A DNA stretch of 64,000 nucleotides from Roseobacter sp. (GTDB taxonomy: Bacteria; Pseudomonadota; Alphaproteobacteria; Rhodobacterales; Rhodobacteraceae): positions 1-64,000 of the forward strand of contig JAGXGZ010000047.1 of the NCBI GenBank assembly GCA_024636495.1. Reading direction: 5' to 3'. The stretch's first letter is position 1; every line of letters starts with the position of its first letter. A program made the position numbers and the translations under genes. Below are positions 17,882 to 26,100 of the stretch, piece by piece. The notes under the pieces were generated by a model. The model saw nothing but the letters and a program-made list of their open reading frames with translations. It was not told the DNA's origin and did no database searches.

Positions 17882-18946
17882 TCAAGCGTACGATTTGATG
17901 ACCTTTTCGATCACATCAGCGAATCTGTAGAGATCTGCGGGCCCAGCCACTTTGTGCTTCGCCTCATTTTTATCCACATCGAACAAACCCACATGACGGG
18001 TCGTTGCGGAGTTGAAGTACAAGCGGCAGATTGGCTTTCTATTGTTGTTATCCATCAAAATTGCACAGTAGCTTTTGGCATCACGGATAACAATTCTGTC
18101 CACAGGAACGTGACGAGCACCTATCGCTCGGACTATCATATGGGCCGAAATTTCCTCATCGGTAGTCACTATATCGTCTTCAGGAATTTCATCTGTCGCC
18201 AGCCCTTCTGGCTCCGAAGTCACCTTTTTCTCACCACTGAAAGCAACACCAAGTTTATCTTGGATCCTGTCTCGGATCACCTCATCCAATGCGGCTTGGA
18301 CTGCTGGACGCAGCTGCTCAGATACACTTTTTGTGATTGAGCCTTCATGAATTTGCCGACCGACCAATCGAATGAAATCTTCATCCGGATCGTCCAGCTG
18401 CTTCCGGAGGTAATTGGCTGCAGCACGGGTATATTTTAAGTTTGAGGCCGCTTCCACAATTTCATCTATAGCAAAGTTCGGCTTCTGGAATCGCGCCAGC
18501 TCTTCGACCTGATCTCGATCGAAGTTTTGGAAATCAAATTTGAAGAATGGCCGCTTGTCCATTTTGTTTGGTTCGTCTGTGTCTGAGAAAAACCAAGCCT
18601 CCCTCCCGTTTGTAAGAATCGCCAGACGAGCCTCGGTGACAGTGAAGTAACGGAAAAGCTGGTTGAACTGCGTATCCCCAAGCTTTGCGTTCACGGGCTT
18701 TGCCTCAATCAGCATCGCAATTTTGCCGTCAATCTTAACTGCAAAGTCGACCTTTTCCCCCTTCTTTGTACCGACATCAGCAATAAACTCGGGGATTACC
18801 TCATCAAGGTTGAAGACATCGAAGCCAAGTGTCTGCAAGAATGGAAGGATCACAGATGTCTTGGTCGCCTCTTCGGTGAGAGCCTGCCGCTCGGCAACCT
18901 TTGACCGGCTCGAAATCTGGGAAATACGATCAAAAAATTCGCTCAC
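17882..18946 (-). CDS. Stand-alone HsdR-N-like (PD-(D/E)xK) nuclease-domain protein
   Basis: The roughly 354-residue protein begins with a type I restriction HsdR N-terminal domain: LTEEATKTSVILPFLQTLGF, then KKGEKVDFAV and IAMLIEAKP, which supply the D...ExK nuclease residues (D67, E81, K83 from this start). The helicase/translocase part of HsdR is absent, and no HsdM or HsdS is near. The C-terminal ~130 residues (KSYCAILMDNNNRKPICRLYF) form the conserved domain seen in free-standing relatives. GTG 18946 follows GAGGAT; GTG 18961 and ATG 18955 are alternatives. A defence role is plausible but not shown. Confidence 0.8.
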   Translation of the reverse strand: MSEFFDRISQISSRSKVAERQALTEEATKTSVILPFLQTLGFDVFNLDEVIPEFIADVGTKKGEKVDFAVKIDGKIAMLIEAKPVNAKLGDTQFNQLFRYFTVTEARLAILTNGREAWFFSDTDEPNKMDKRPFFKFDFQNFDRDQVEELARFQKPNFAIDEIVEAASNLKYTRAAANYLRKQLDDPDEDFIRLVGRQIHEGSITKSVSEQLRPAVQAALDEVIRDRIQDKLGVAFSGEKKVTSEPEGLATDEIPEDDIVTTDEEISAHMIVRAIGARHVPVDRIVIRDAKSYCAILMDNNNRKPICRLYFNSATTRHVGLFDVDKNEAKHKVAGPADLYRFADVIEKVIKSYA

Positions 18947-18981
18947 GATGGCCATCCTCACAAAAAATAAGAAGCTTTATA

Positions 18982-19170
18982 TCAATGTGACGCCAGTTCC
19001 CCGTATAATTGCAACATCTCTCTCTCTTTTCCCTCTGGTGCGACGTTGAGTGCTGTTCGCCGTGACGCAATCGCAACACAGCCGCTCCACTGATTATTAG
19101 AAGGATCGGTATCCGAACGTTCGCTTCTTGAGACTGCTATGCCGAGCTGGCCATCGTCCTTTTGGAACAA
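18982..19170 (-). CDS. Possible short ORF upstream of the nuclease gene
   Basis: The 62-codon frame from TTG 19170 encodes a hydrophilic peptide beginning MFQKDDGQLGIAVSRSERSD. The composition is protein-like and the frame stays open further upstream, but there is no ribosome binding site. It overlaps the leader of the opposite-strand gene at 19217. It may be a remnant of a larger gene or chance. Confidence 0.2.
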   Translation of the reverse strand: MFQKDDGQLGIAVSRSERSDTDPSNNQWSGCVAIASRRTALNVAPEGKEREMLQLYGELASH

Positions 19171-19216
19171 CTGAATTTTCTCAAGATCGAAATATATGAT
19201 GTATAGGAGTGGCTTT

Positions 19217-19591
19217 ATGGCTGACTATCGGGAAATTTCTCAACAATATGCCCAAGGTGCGATTAAAGCTGTTATTCTGGTGAATGGCGGCGCTGCAGTT
19301 GCAGTTCTGAGCCAAGTCTCGACGCTTTTGCGGCTGTTAGATCATCAATTGGTCGGGTACGCGTTGCTTGCGTTTTTAGGCGGGGTCAACTTCGGTCTCA
19401 TGACGTGGCTTTTCGGATTTTTTAGCACCAGATACGTCGATATTGCAGAGCGATCTAAAACCCCAGACTATCGGGTCGCGGACCGCTTCCAAGGGCTTGG
19501 ATCGCTCTCCTTGGTTCTTGGAATATTTTGCTTCCTTGGGGGAGGATCTGTGCTCGCTATCAGCTTTGCGTATTCAGTTCCCTTGCCCTGA
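19217..19591 (+). CDS. Small three-helix membrane protein, unknown
   Basis: The 124-residue protein has hydrophobic segments at about 10-32, 40-62 and 95-118. It begins MADYREISQQYAQGAIKAVI. ATG 19217 is preferred because TAGGAG lies eight bases upstream; an in-frame ATG at 19196 has none. It sits in the attL cargo block between the nuclease and the toxin-antitoxin pair on the opposite strand from the nuclease. No function can be assigned. Confidence 0.6.
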   Translation: MADYREISQQYAQGAIKAVILVNGGAAVAVLSQVSTLLRLLDHQLVGYALLAFLGGVNFGLMTWLFGFFSTRYVDIAERSKTPDYRVADRFQGLGSLSLVLGIFCFLGGGSVLAISFAYSVPLP

Positions 19592-19832
19592 TCAGAGCAG
19601 ATATTTTGGCGGACAGCATCGTGTCGGCACACGCTTTAGGCCGTAAATTCTGTGAAAAGAGCGACAATCAGGAGTTCATGGAAAGGTTTTGGAGCACGAG
19701 TTCCAGATTTTCACCCAGACCTAGACCAGAATTCTGAAATAGATAGCGAAATATTTACTGGATTTTAGTTGCTGCTATGTATCATGGTGATATATAGGCC
19801 TTCAGAGGTGAGTCGGGACAGGAATTTTAATT
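19592..19832. other. AT-rich intergenic leader of the toxin-antitoxin operon
   Basis: No supported gene was found here. The stretch just before 19833 (around ATGTATCATGGTGATATATAG) is AT-rich and is the likely promoter region of the DUF4258/HTH pair. Confidence 0.4.
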
Positions 19833-20183
19833 TTGGCTGAAAACGAACCTTGGGACAGCAAAACGGCAACCATAAAAATCCGAGAGATGGCGTCGTCAAG
19901 AAAATTTGGCGTAGCTTACAAACTTCATGCAATGGAAAGGCTGGCTGAGCGGAACTTGATCATGTCTGACGTGTTATTCGTTCTAAGGAACGGGCTCATT
20001 CATAGCCAAGCCGTGGAATCAACCAGACCTGACTTTTACAAATATTCCGTTGAAAGCAGATCACCAAATAGCGGGGGACGAGAAGTAAGAGTTATTGTGA
20101 TCCCAGACTTGCCGAGATGCCAATTGAAGATTGTGACTGTGATGTGGGTCGATGAAACATCGACCAAAGCGGGTACAATGTGA
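19833..20183 (+). CDS. DUF4258-type toxin (RelE/MqsR-like fold)
   Basis: The 116-residue protein carries the DUF4258 hallmark H-x3-R-x3-R in YKLHAMERLAERNL (H32, R36, R40), followed by the strand pattern KYSVES...REVRVIVI...LKIVTVMWVD. DUF4258 members are toxins or toxin-like, related to RelE/MqsR mRNA interferases. It starts at TTG 19833 after AGGA. The HTH gene starts nine bases after its stop, a toxin-first order as in MqsRA. Confidence 0.75.
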   Translation: MAENEPWDSKTATIKIREMASSRKFGVAYKLHAMERLAERNLIMSDVLFVLRNGLIHSQAVESTRPDFYKYSVESRSPNSGGREVRVIVIPDLPRCQLKIVTVMWVDETSTKAGTM

Positions 20184-20192
20184 GGAAAGAAG

Positions 20193-20642
20193 ATGAAATA
20201 CCACTATACTGAATGTGGACTTAACAACGTAATTATTGAAGGTCTCAACGTCTTCCCCGATGACGAGGGTGATGATGTCGTGGAAATTCCATTCATCAAC
20301 GAACTTCACCTAGCAATTGCTTCTGGTATCGTCATGCACGATCAAGGGATCAGCGGAGCTGAACTCCGATTCCTGAGGAGTGAGATGGGTATGACACAAG
20401 CAGAGCTTGCTGCGCTGGTTCACAAAGACAAACAAACTGTCGGTCGTTGGGAGCGGGCTGAGTGGGAGATAGATAGCACCTCTGAGACGATTATTAGGAG
20501 GTTTGCGATCGAAAAACTCGACTTAGATGTAACAGACGGCATTGACGTTTTGTCTCAGAAAAGTGTTGCGACAGCTCACGAACAAACAATTTCTATTATT
20601 GCTAATGATAATAGTTACAGCCTAGCCCCCAAGGCTGCGTGA
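20193..20642 (+). CDS. HTH antitoxin/repressor partner of the DUF4258 toxin
   Basis: The 149-residue protein has an N-terminal segment (MKYHYTECGLNNVIIEG) typical of regulators paired with DUF4258 genes, and a central XRE-type helix-turn-helix (GMTQAELAALVHKDKQTVGRWE, about residues 69-90). The classic MqsA zinc CxxC pairs are missing. It is expected to bind both the toxin and the operon promoter. A perfect hairpin lies right after the stop. Confidence 0.78.
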   Translation: MKYHYTECGLNNVIIEGLNVFPDDEGDDVVEIPFINELHLAIASGIVMHDQGISGAELRFLRSEMGMTQAELAALVHKDKQTVGRWERAEWEIDSTSETIIRRFAIEKLDLDVTDGIDVLSQKSVATAHEQTISIIANDNSYSLAPKAA

Positions 20643-20646
20643 GACG

Positions 20647-20674
20647 ATAAGCTGGTCCTTAGGGACCAGCTTAT
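20647..20674 (+). terminator. Strong hairpin closing the toxin-antitoxin operon
   Basis: ATAAGCTGGTCC and GGACCAGCTTAT form a perfect 12-bp stem with a 4-nt loop (TTAG), five bases after the antitoxin stop. There is no T-run, so termination efficiency is uncertain. Confidence 0.65.
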
Positions 20675-20709
20675 GCTGAAAAGTAGATCAATCAGTGTTA
20701 GCTGTCTTT

Positions 20710-20928
20710 CTACCAGCTCCGCCGGTCCTTCGGCAACTGCGACACATGCGGCCACCCTACCCCGCATCGACACTTCGCCCGGCTCTCGAAATCATGGGAC
20801 AGAATCCCCGCCGGCAGATGATCAGGCTTAAGCTCGACCGCATGCCCACAGGACCAGCACTCGACCTTGATGTGGGTGCAGCCGGGCGGGAATAGGGCGT
20901 CAGCGGGCGAGTTGGAAGCCATGCGCAT
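20710..20928 (-). CDS. Small zinc-ribbon-like protein
   Basis: The 72-residue protein has a CxxC pair (CWSCGH) and a CxC pair (AKCRCG) flanking a helix-like spacer (LKPDHLPAGILSHDF), indicating a zinc ribbon. Small proteins of this layout are common in Rhodobacteraceae and their phages. It lies beyond the late-operon terminator, so it needs its own promoter. ATG 20928 or 20922 could be the start. Confidence 0.6.
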   Translation of the reverse strand: MRMASNSPADALFPPGCTHIKVECWSCGHAVELKPDHLPAGILSHDFESRAKCRCGVGWPHVSQLPKDRRSW

Positions 20929-20971
20929 CAGGTATCCGATTCCGCCGTGGGTTCAAGCCACCCCAGAACGC

Positions 20972-21012
20972 AAAAAAGAAGCCCGCTCACCAATGAAGGT
21001 AGGCGGGCTTTT
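20972..21012 (-). terminator. Bidirectional terminator at the end of the phage late operon
   Basis: AGCCCGC (20980-20986) pairs with GCGGGCT (21003-21009). On the minus strand the stem is followed by TCTTTTTTG; on the plus strand it is followed by TTTTCC. It lies behind the lysis cassette. Confidence 0.85.
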
Positions 21013-21060
21013 CCATTGCTTGCACTTTTCGGCCAGATCCGACCGATTGCTTTCAGTCGA

Positions 21061-21435
21061 TCATCGAGCGGGCAGTGAAGGCTCACCCAGCTTCGCCAGC
21101 GCCTCACGCGCGTACCGCTCAATCAGTCGATCGAGAACACCATCACCGGGCGTCAGGGCCGTCAGCGCATCGGGCACACTGCGCTGAATGTAGTCGAGTG
21201 TATTCGCTTTCAGGTAATCAAACCCCACATCTGGTCCATGTTTGATGGAGCTTTCAACGGACGTCAAAATCGCTTGGTGCAACGCCTCACGGTGCTTTGC
21301 CTCGATCTGGATCCCGGTCGCAGCCGCAAAAGCGCCAGCAGCGCGGTTGATGATAAAGGTCAGGATCATGCCGATGATACCGATGATAACCGCCTGCATG
21401 TCAGCACTGGCGAAAAGTTGAGATAGAAAATCCAT
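21061..21435 (-). CDS. Phage holin-like protein
   Basis: The 124-residue product has one strong hydrophobic helix (about 13-33, MQAVIIGIIGMILTFIINRA) followed by an amphipathic helical region (EAKHREALHQAILTSVESSI). This is the layout of superfamily-6 (LLH) holins. It is next to the endolysin gene and last in the late operon, which supports a lysis role, though the sequence alone cannot separate it from other small phage membrane proteins. Confidence 0.65.
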   Translation of the reverse strand: MDFLSQLFASADMQAVIIGIIGMILTFIINRAAGAFAAATGIQIEAKHREALHQAILTSVESSIKHGPDVGFDYLKANTLDYIQRSVPDALTALTPGDGVLDRLIERYAREALAKLGEPSLPAR

Positions 21436-21451
21436 AGTCGTTCCTTTCAGA

Positions 21452-21538
21452 TTATTTGCGCGAAAGCGCGATGATCACTGCCACAACGACAGCAAGGGGA
21501 ATTACAAAGATCAGGAGGGTGACGATCTCGGCCGTCAT
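21452..21538 (-). CDS. 28-residue single-helix membrane peptide in the lysis cassette
   Basis: ATG 21538 overlaps the endolysin stop by four bases (ATGA), suggesting translational coupling. The product is almost entirely one transmembrane helix (LLIFVIPLAVVVAVIIAL) with a basic SRK end. It could be a pinholin, a spanin-like piece or a lysis regulator. Confidence 0.6.
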   Translation of the reverse strand: MTAEIVTLLIFVIPLAVVVAVIIALSRK

Positions 21539-22248
21539 GCTTCGTTGACCGACAGGGCACCGGTGTGGGCCAACACCGCGGGCACACCCTTCCAGCCCTT
21601 CGGGCCACGGAACCCAAGCAGCCGGTCGCGCGCGATCCAGGTCTCTGTGACGTTGTCGGATTGATTGCCGCCGATAACGCGCACAGCGGTTTTGCTCTGG
21701 CCTGTCACGATCGCGACATGCCCGTTCCAGCTTGTCTTGGGATGGGTGCGCCAGAAGACAGCGATGGCACCGAGATCTGGGCCGCACTCCTCGCCATATT
21801 CCAGCCAGTTGCGTGCGCCCAGACGGTTGAAAGCCTGAGGCTCGTCCGGCGCACCGACAGAGATGCAATGCGCCACAAACAGGCCGCACCAGGGCACGTC
21901 ATCGCCGGGATACCACTGGTCGAGATTGCGGGCCCATTCCATGATGGCGGGATTGCTGGCAGATCCGGGCGTCTCGCGCGTGCCAAGCAGGCTGCGCGCT
22001 TCGGTCAGCCAGGGCGGCTCATTGCCGATCGCTACGGGCACCGGCGCGGCCTTGGCCCCTGCCCCCCACAGCACTTCCAGCGTCAATGGCCCGGGATAGG
22101 GCCGTGCGCGGTAGCCATGCGCCTCCTTGAAGCGCGTGAAGGCGTTCTGGGTCATTGGGCCGTCCAGCCCGTCGATCAGGCCCTTGTACCAGCCGAGGTC
22201 CGCCAGACGGCCTTGATGCGCTGCCAGCAGCTGCTGCGTGAAGTTCAT
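21535..22248 (-). CDS. Endolysin: peptidoglycan-binding plus NlpC/P60-like domain
   Basis: The 237-residue protein has an N-terminal peptidoglycan-binding-like repeat (LGWYKGLIDGLDGPMTQNAF) and a C-terminal cysteine amidase/peptidase domain of the TIGR02594 type. The likely nucleophile is the Cys in DDVPWCGLFVAHCI and the likely partner His is in SWNGHVAIVTG. ATG 22248 follows GGAGAGACG; the longer frame to 22266 lacks a site. It is placed between the membrane proteins of the lysis cassette. Confidence 0.82.
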   Translation of the reverse strand: MNFTQQLLAAHQGRLADLGWYKGLIDGLDGPMTQNAFTRFKEAHGYRARPYPGPLTLEVLWGAGAKAAPVPVAIGNEPPWLTEARSLLGTRETPGSASNPAIMEWARNLDQWYPGDDVPWCGLFVAHCISVGAPDEPQAFNRLGARNWLEYGEECGPDLGAIAVFWRTHPKTSWNGHVAIVTGQSKTAVRVIGGNQSDNVTETWIARDRLLGFRGPKGWKGVPAVLAHTGALSVNEA

Positions 22249-22264
22249 GTCGTCTCTCCAATGC

Positions 22265-22312
22265 AAAAAAAGACCGCCGAAGCGATCTGTGGTGGGTCAA
22301 ATTGTGGGTTGG
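22265..22312 (-). terminator. Possible weak terminator/attenuator before the endolysin gene
   Basis: On the minus strand, a GC-rich imperfect hairpin ending GGCGGTC is followed by seven T residues just before the endolysin ribosome binding site. The stem is short and imperfect, so this is uncertain. Confidence 0.3.
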
Positions 22313-22627
22313 TCAGCGGTTTCGCGTGCGGTCTTCGATCCTGGTCACTTGCTCCGCCACGCGATCGAGCTTTGCGTCGATGTCGCGCAGATGCAGGATT
22401 TCTTCAAACTGCACTTGTGAGATGTGCTCGATCTTTCCCTGCAGCATGGGTGCACCGCAGCTGATCTGGGCGATCGCCTGTGCCGTGGCGGCGCTAGACG
22501 GCTTGCCGCGCTTGTATCCCCGCATTGCCATTACACAGGTCGACAGGAACGTCGCCACGCCAACCGCCAGCAACGTCATAACTTCCTTATCGATGCTCTT
22601 TAAAAACGCACTGAACCATTCTGGCAT
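22313..22627 (-). CDS. Phage membrane protein with coiled-coil tail, unknown
   Basis: The 104-residue protein has one transmembrane helix (about residues 16-36, MTLLAVGVATFLSTCVMAM) and a helical C-terminus rich in heptad-like acidic/basic residues (LRDIDAKLDRVAEQVTRIED). ATG 22627 follows AGGAG; it overlaps the end of the upstream gene by 41 bases. Its position in the lysis region suggests a spanin- or holin-related role, which is inference only. Confidence 0.6.
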   Translation of the reverse strand: MPEWFSAFLKSIDKEVMTLLAVGVATFLSTCVMAMRGYKRGKPSSAATAQAIAQISCGAPMLQGKIEHISQVQFEEILHLRDIDAKLDRVAEQVTRIEDRTRNR

Positions 22628-23036
22628 CTGCACCGCTCCTGTACGCAGAAAGCCCATCAAACAGGGCGAGTATAAGATAGGTGAAAACACCGGAGGAAAG
22701 GGGCGATCCGTAAGCCAAGGTCGGCCAGAGGAACGCCATCGCCAGCGTCGAAAAAATGACTGACCCAAACACCGCGCCGGCCATCCGCAGATATGGTGAT
22801 CTGTGCCAGTTGCCGTTGATATGGAGCCCACAAAGCCGGAACGCAGCGATCAGAGCCATAGGCGTTCCGATCGAGGCCTCATCGAGGCCCATCGATAAGA
22901 ATGCCCTAAACCCGCTCGATGATGTGAGCGTGTTGCCGGGCATAGCAAGGCAGATTGCAAAGAACAGCAAGACTAGACTGCACAACCACTCGGTTGCCCT
23001 GCCCTGCTCCATGATGTTGAGACGGATAGTACTCAT
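22587..23036 (-). CDS. Polytopic phage membrane protein, unknown
   Basis: The 149-residue protein has hydrophobic stretches at about 16-34, 56-72, 84-105 and 114-127, giving three or four helices. It contains FAICLAMPGNTLTSSSGF and LRMAGAVFGSVIFSTLAMAF. It precedes the lysis genes and follows the tail fibre. No family was recognised, and holin-like or superinfection functions are both possible. Confidence 0.6.
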   Translation of the reverse strand: MSTIRLNIMEQGRATEWLCSLVLLFFAICLAMPGNTLTSSSGFRAFLSMGLDEASIGTPMALIAAFRLCGLHINGNWHRSPYLRMAGAVFGSVIFSTLAMAFLWPTLAYGSPLSSGVFTYLILALFDGLSAYRSGADARMVQCVFKEHR

Positions 23037-23162
23037 AGTAAAACACCTTTGGACTGGCCGGCCCGTTTCAAAATGAGTAGACAGTTTTCACGCATATCAG
23101 CCTCCTATTTTGGTGTTGGTCAGACGGGGGATATGGGATGCAACCCTGCCCCCGTCGCTCGT

Positions 23163-26100
23163 TTACCGTTTGTGGGGATAGCGAAACGCCACGACCATGT
23201 GAGACGTGGCTACATTTGCTGCGAGAGTAGGTTGCACCTCGGCGTGACACAGATAAATCTCGTCATCTTGAAACGCCTTTTTGAGTGGGCAGTAACCAAC
23301 ATTCCGTTCAAGGTCGAAAAGCTGGTAATTGTTGCCAAGCGTCATGTCTATGTCATAGGCCGACTGGACCTTGTGCCCGCTATCCCCGCCCTTTGTAGAA
23401 CGGGCGATAATGAAGCGACCCAACCGCCCGTACTTCCCGTCAGGGTCATCCTGAATAAATCCGTTATTGACAAGGTTGGTTTCGCTGTCGCCCGCACATT
23501 CGACAGGTTCAGTCCAAGTGTTTCCATTGTCCGTCGAAATGGAGAACGCCACATCGCCGCCGCCAGTGTTGCGGAAAAACATGACGATTGAACCGTCTGG
23601 CCGATGCTGAATAGCAGGCTCGGAAAGAGACCCGATAGTGCCTGACGCAATCGCATCCGAAACAGGGTTGGATGAAACGAACCAATTATCACCGCTCCCA
23701 TCTCCCCCAACTTTGAAGTCGTCGCACCACATTGCGGCAAAATTTTGGTTTTGGATATTTAGCGCCGCCCAAACACGGCCATCAGGCATCTGATAGATGT
23801 TGCCATTTTCACCAGTTGCTAGGAAACCAACGGTGAAGCCGAAGTCATCAAACAGGTCCAACACTTTGTTTGCGGCAGACCATGTGCGGCCATTATCATC
23901 GGAGTACATTTTCCAGATGTTGCGATAATCGGGTGACTTTGTTCCTGTTGGGCTATCTTGTTGAATAAAAACCATCACAAGACGGCCTCTAAATGGGCCA
24001 TTTATGATTTTGCAAGTGGTGTATCCCTGAGCACCCCCAAGCGATGATGCAAAGCCAGGAGGCTCATAGATCACTGCCAGACGTTCCAATGTCGTAATCT
24101 CGTTGGTTGCACGATTAAACTCAAAGCGACCTTGAATGATCCGCTTGGGCTGTTCGCTGGTGTACCCGTTTTCGTCCTTCTCGCCTGAGAAAGTGATGAA
24201 ACCGCAAACGTCACCGCGCTCATAAAGAACTTCAATATCTGGAATGCGGACTTTATCGAAGCCCGCACGTTCCCCTGCACGGTACACAAGCTGAGTTGCA
24301 AGAAGCTGTTTGTTGACGTTCTCAGCATCTGCATCAAGGTAGAATTTGCGCAGATCGTCGTTGGCGTCGTCAATCGCCTCTGGAACAACTACCATTCGGT
24401 TGAGCCAGATACATTCGTTAGTTTCCAGACCCACATGTGTCATAACCGGAGCGCCCGGATTTGGATCGTACCACGGTGCCCCGCCGTTGAAGCTAAGTGC
24501 GTGATTGTTCGCCGCAACACGCATTGACATCTGCATCCGACCGCCAGCGTAGAAGTTACCAAAATTGGACAATAGCCCGGCAGTTTGGTGCTGCACACGC
24601 AAGGTCGTAACGCCTAGCTGGGTAATGACGAAACAGGCAGTCTCGGTGTTACCATCAAAGAACCCAATACGTGTACTACCTGCGGTGTCCCCGATTTTTT
24701 CAGTAGGATACCAAATATCCACATACACGCTCATTGGGTCGCCACTCGGAAAGCTGGTCAGAGGGATTTTTTGTTGCTCCGAAATCGTGGTCACATCCGC
24801 CGTATTGCATGGAACTGCTGGCGGAACGTGACCACCAAAAATCACGTTGAACAAAGCCAACTCAATCTCGTCACCGCTTTCAGCCAGCCGGAAAACAACA
24901 GTCGGGTTTGCAACGGTGGTGCGCACCCAAACAGGGGTAAACGAACCAAGCCCGATTTCATCCGTCACGTCCTTGTAGGTCGATCCGCCATCGGCAGACA
25001 TTTCAACCGCACCTGTACCTGTCTTGCGACGAACCCAAGCAAACGACATTTGACGGGTGCCCGCGGACGTAACAGCCTGCGTTACCGTACCATTTGCTAC
25101 GGTTGACGTGAGGGTGCTGCAAGGCTCCCCATGTGGCCCTACCGCGTCAAGCGCTGCCGTGGCGTTTGCCAGCGTCCAATATGTTGCATTCGTCAGGTCA
25201 TCAGATGCGCGGCCCTTGTAGGTGTAAGAGAGGTCAAACCGGATTGCGCGATGGCTTGGTGTCCAGTCATAGGCAACCCCCGTGCGACGTGCTGTCGTTG
25301 TCGGGAGATACCCCACGCGCCCCATGCCACGATGCGAGTGTGCTTCGCTGGCAAATACCGTTTTTCCCGACGTGACAGCCGTGGAAGCATCAGCATTACA
25401 TACACCAAGGACAATTTTTGTATTAGAAGATGCTAGCTTAAGCGATGCTGAGATATTATAAACGCCCGTGTTGTAAGGAAACCCATCCGCATCATTCTCG
25501 GAGATTGCAGCGGTCAGGCCCGCGTCAACAGTTCCAACCACGCCAGTCGCCAAATTGAAGTACGCGCGACGGATCACCGCATTGTCTGAGATTTCAATAT
25601 AGCACCATCCCGAAGACCCTGCCTTTACAACAAATCCGCTCGTCCAGAAGAACCCTGCCACAAGCGTAAGGTTTTGCGTGATATAAGACGTAGTGCTACT
25701 TGTCGCGGTCAGCAAAGACATGCGCTTTTGACGCCCTACAGGCCCGTCATATCCTGCAACCGCACTCAGGTTAGGCCGCGCCCATGAGGTGTTAAAATCC
25801 TCGGATCGCAGAACATAATTATGCGATTGATAAAGCAGACTACCGTTTTCTTGCAGGCATAGCTTGGGGTTTATGAATGTGGTTGAAGGGAAGAAGTCCA
25901 GTGGAGAACCTTCAAAGTTGTTCGCGGGTGTCACCAAGTCCTTCACAACAATAGCGCTGCTTTTAATGTCGCTTGTCGCATCAATGAACAGGCCATCTTC
26001 ACGCCCCTGCACCAGATCGTTTGCGCTGGTTTTGACGAACTCAGTCAGATCAACAATCTGATCGTCAACAGCTTCAAAAGCGCCGTACACCTCAGATTGC

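Noticed and set aside
20643-20710. Left prophage border after the toxin-antitoxin hairpin
   Set aside because: No duplicate of the tRNA end is present here, while a perfect 16-bp copy is found at 17286.
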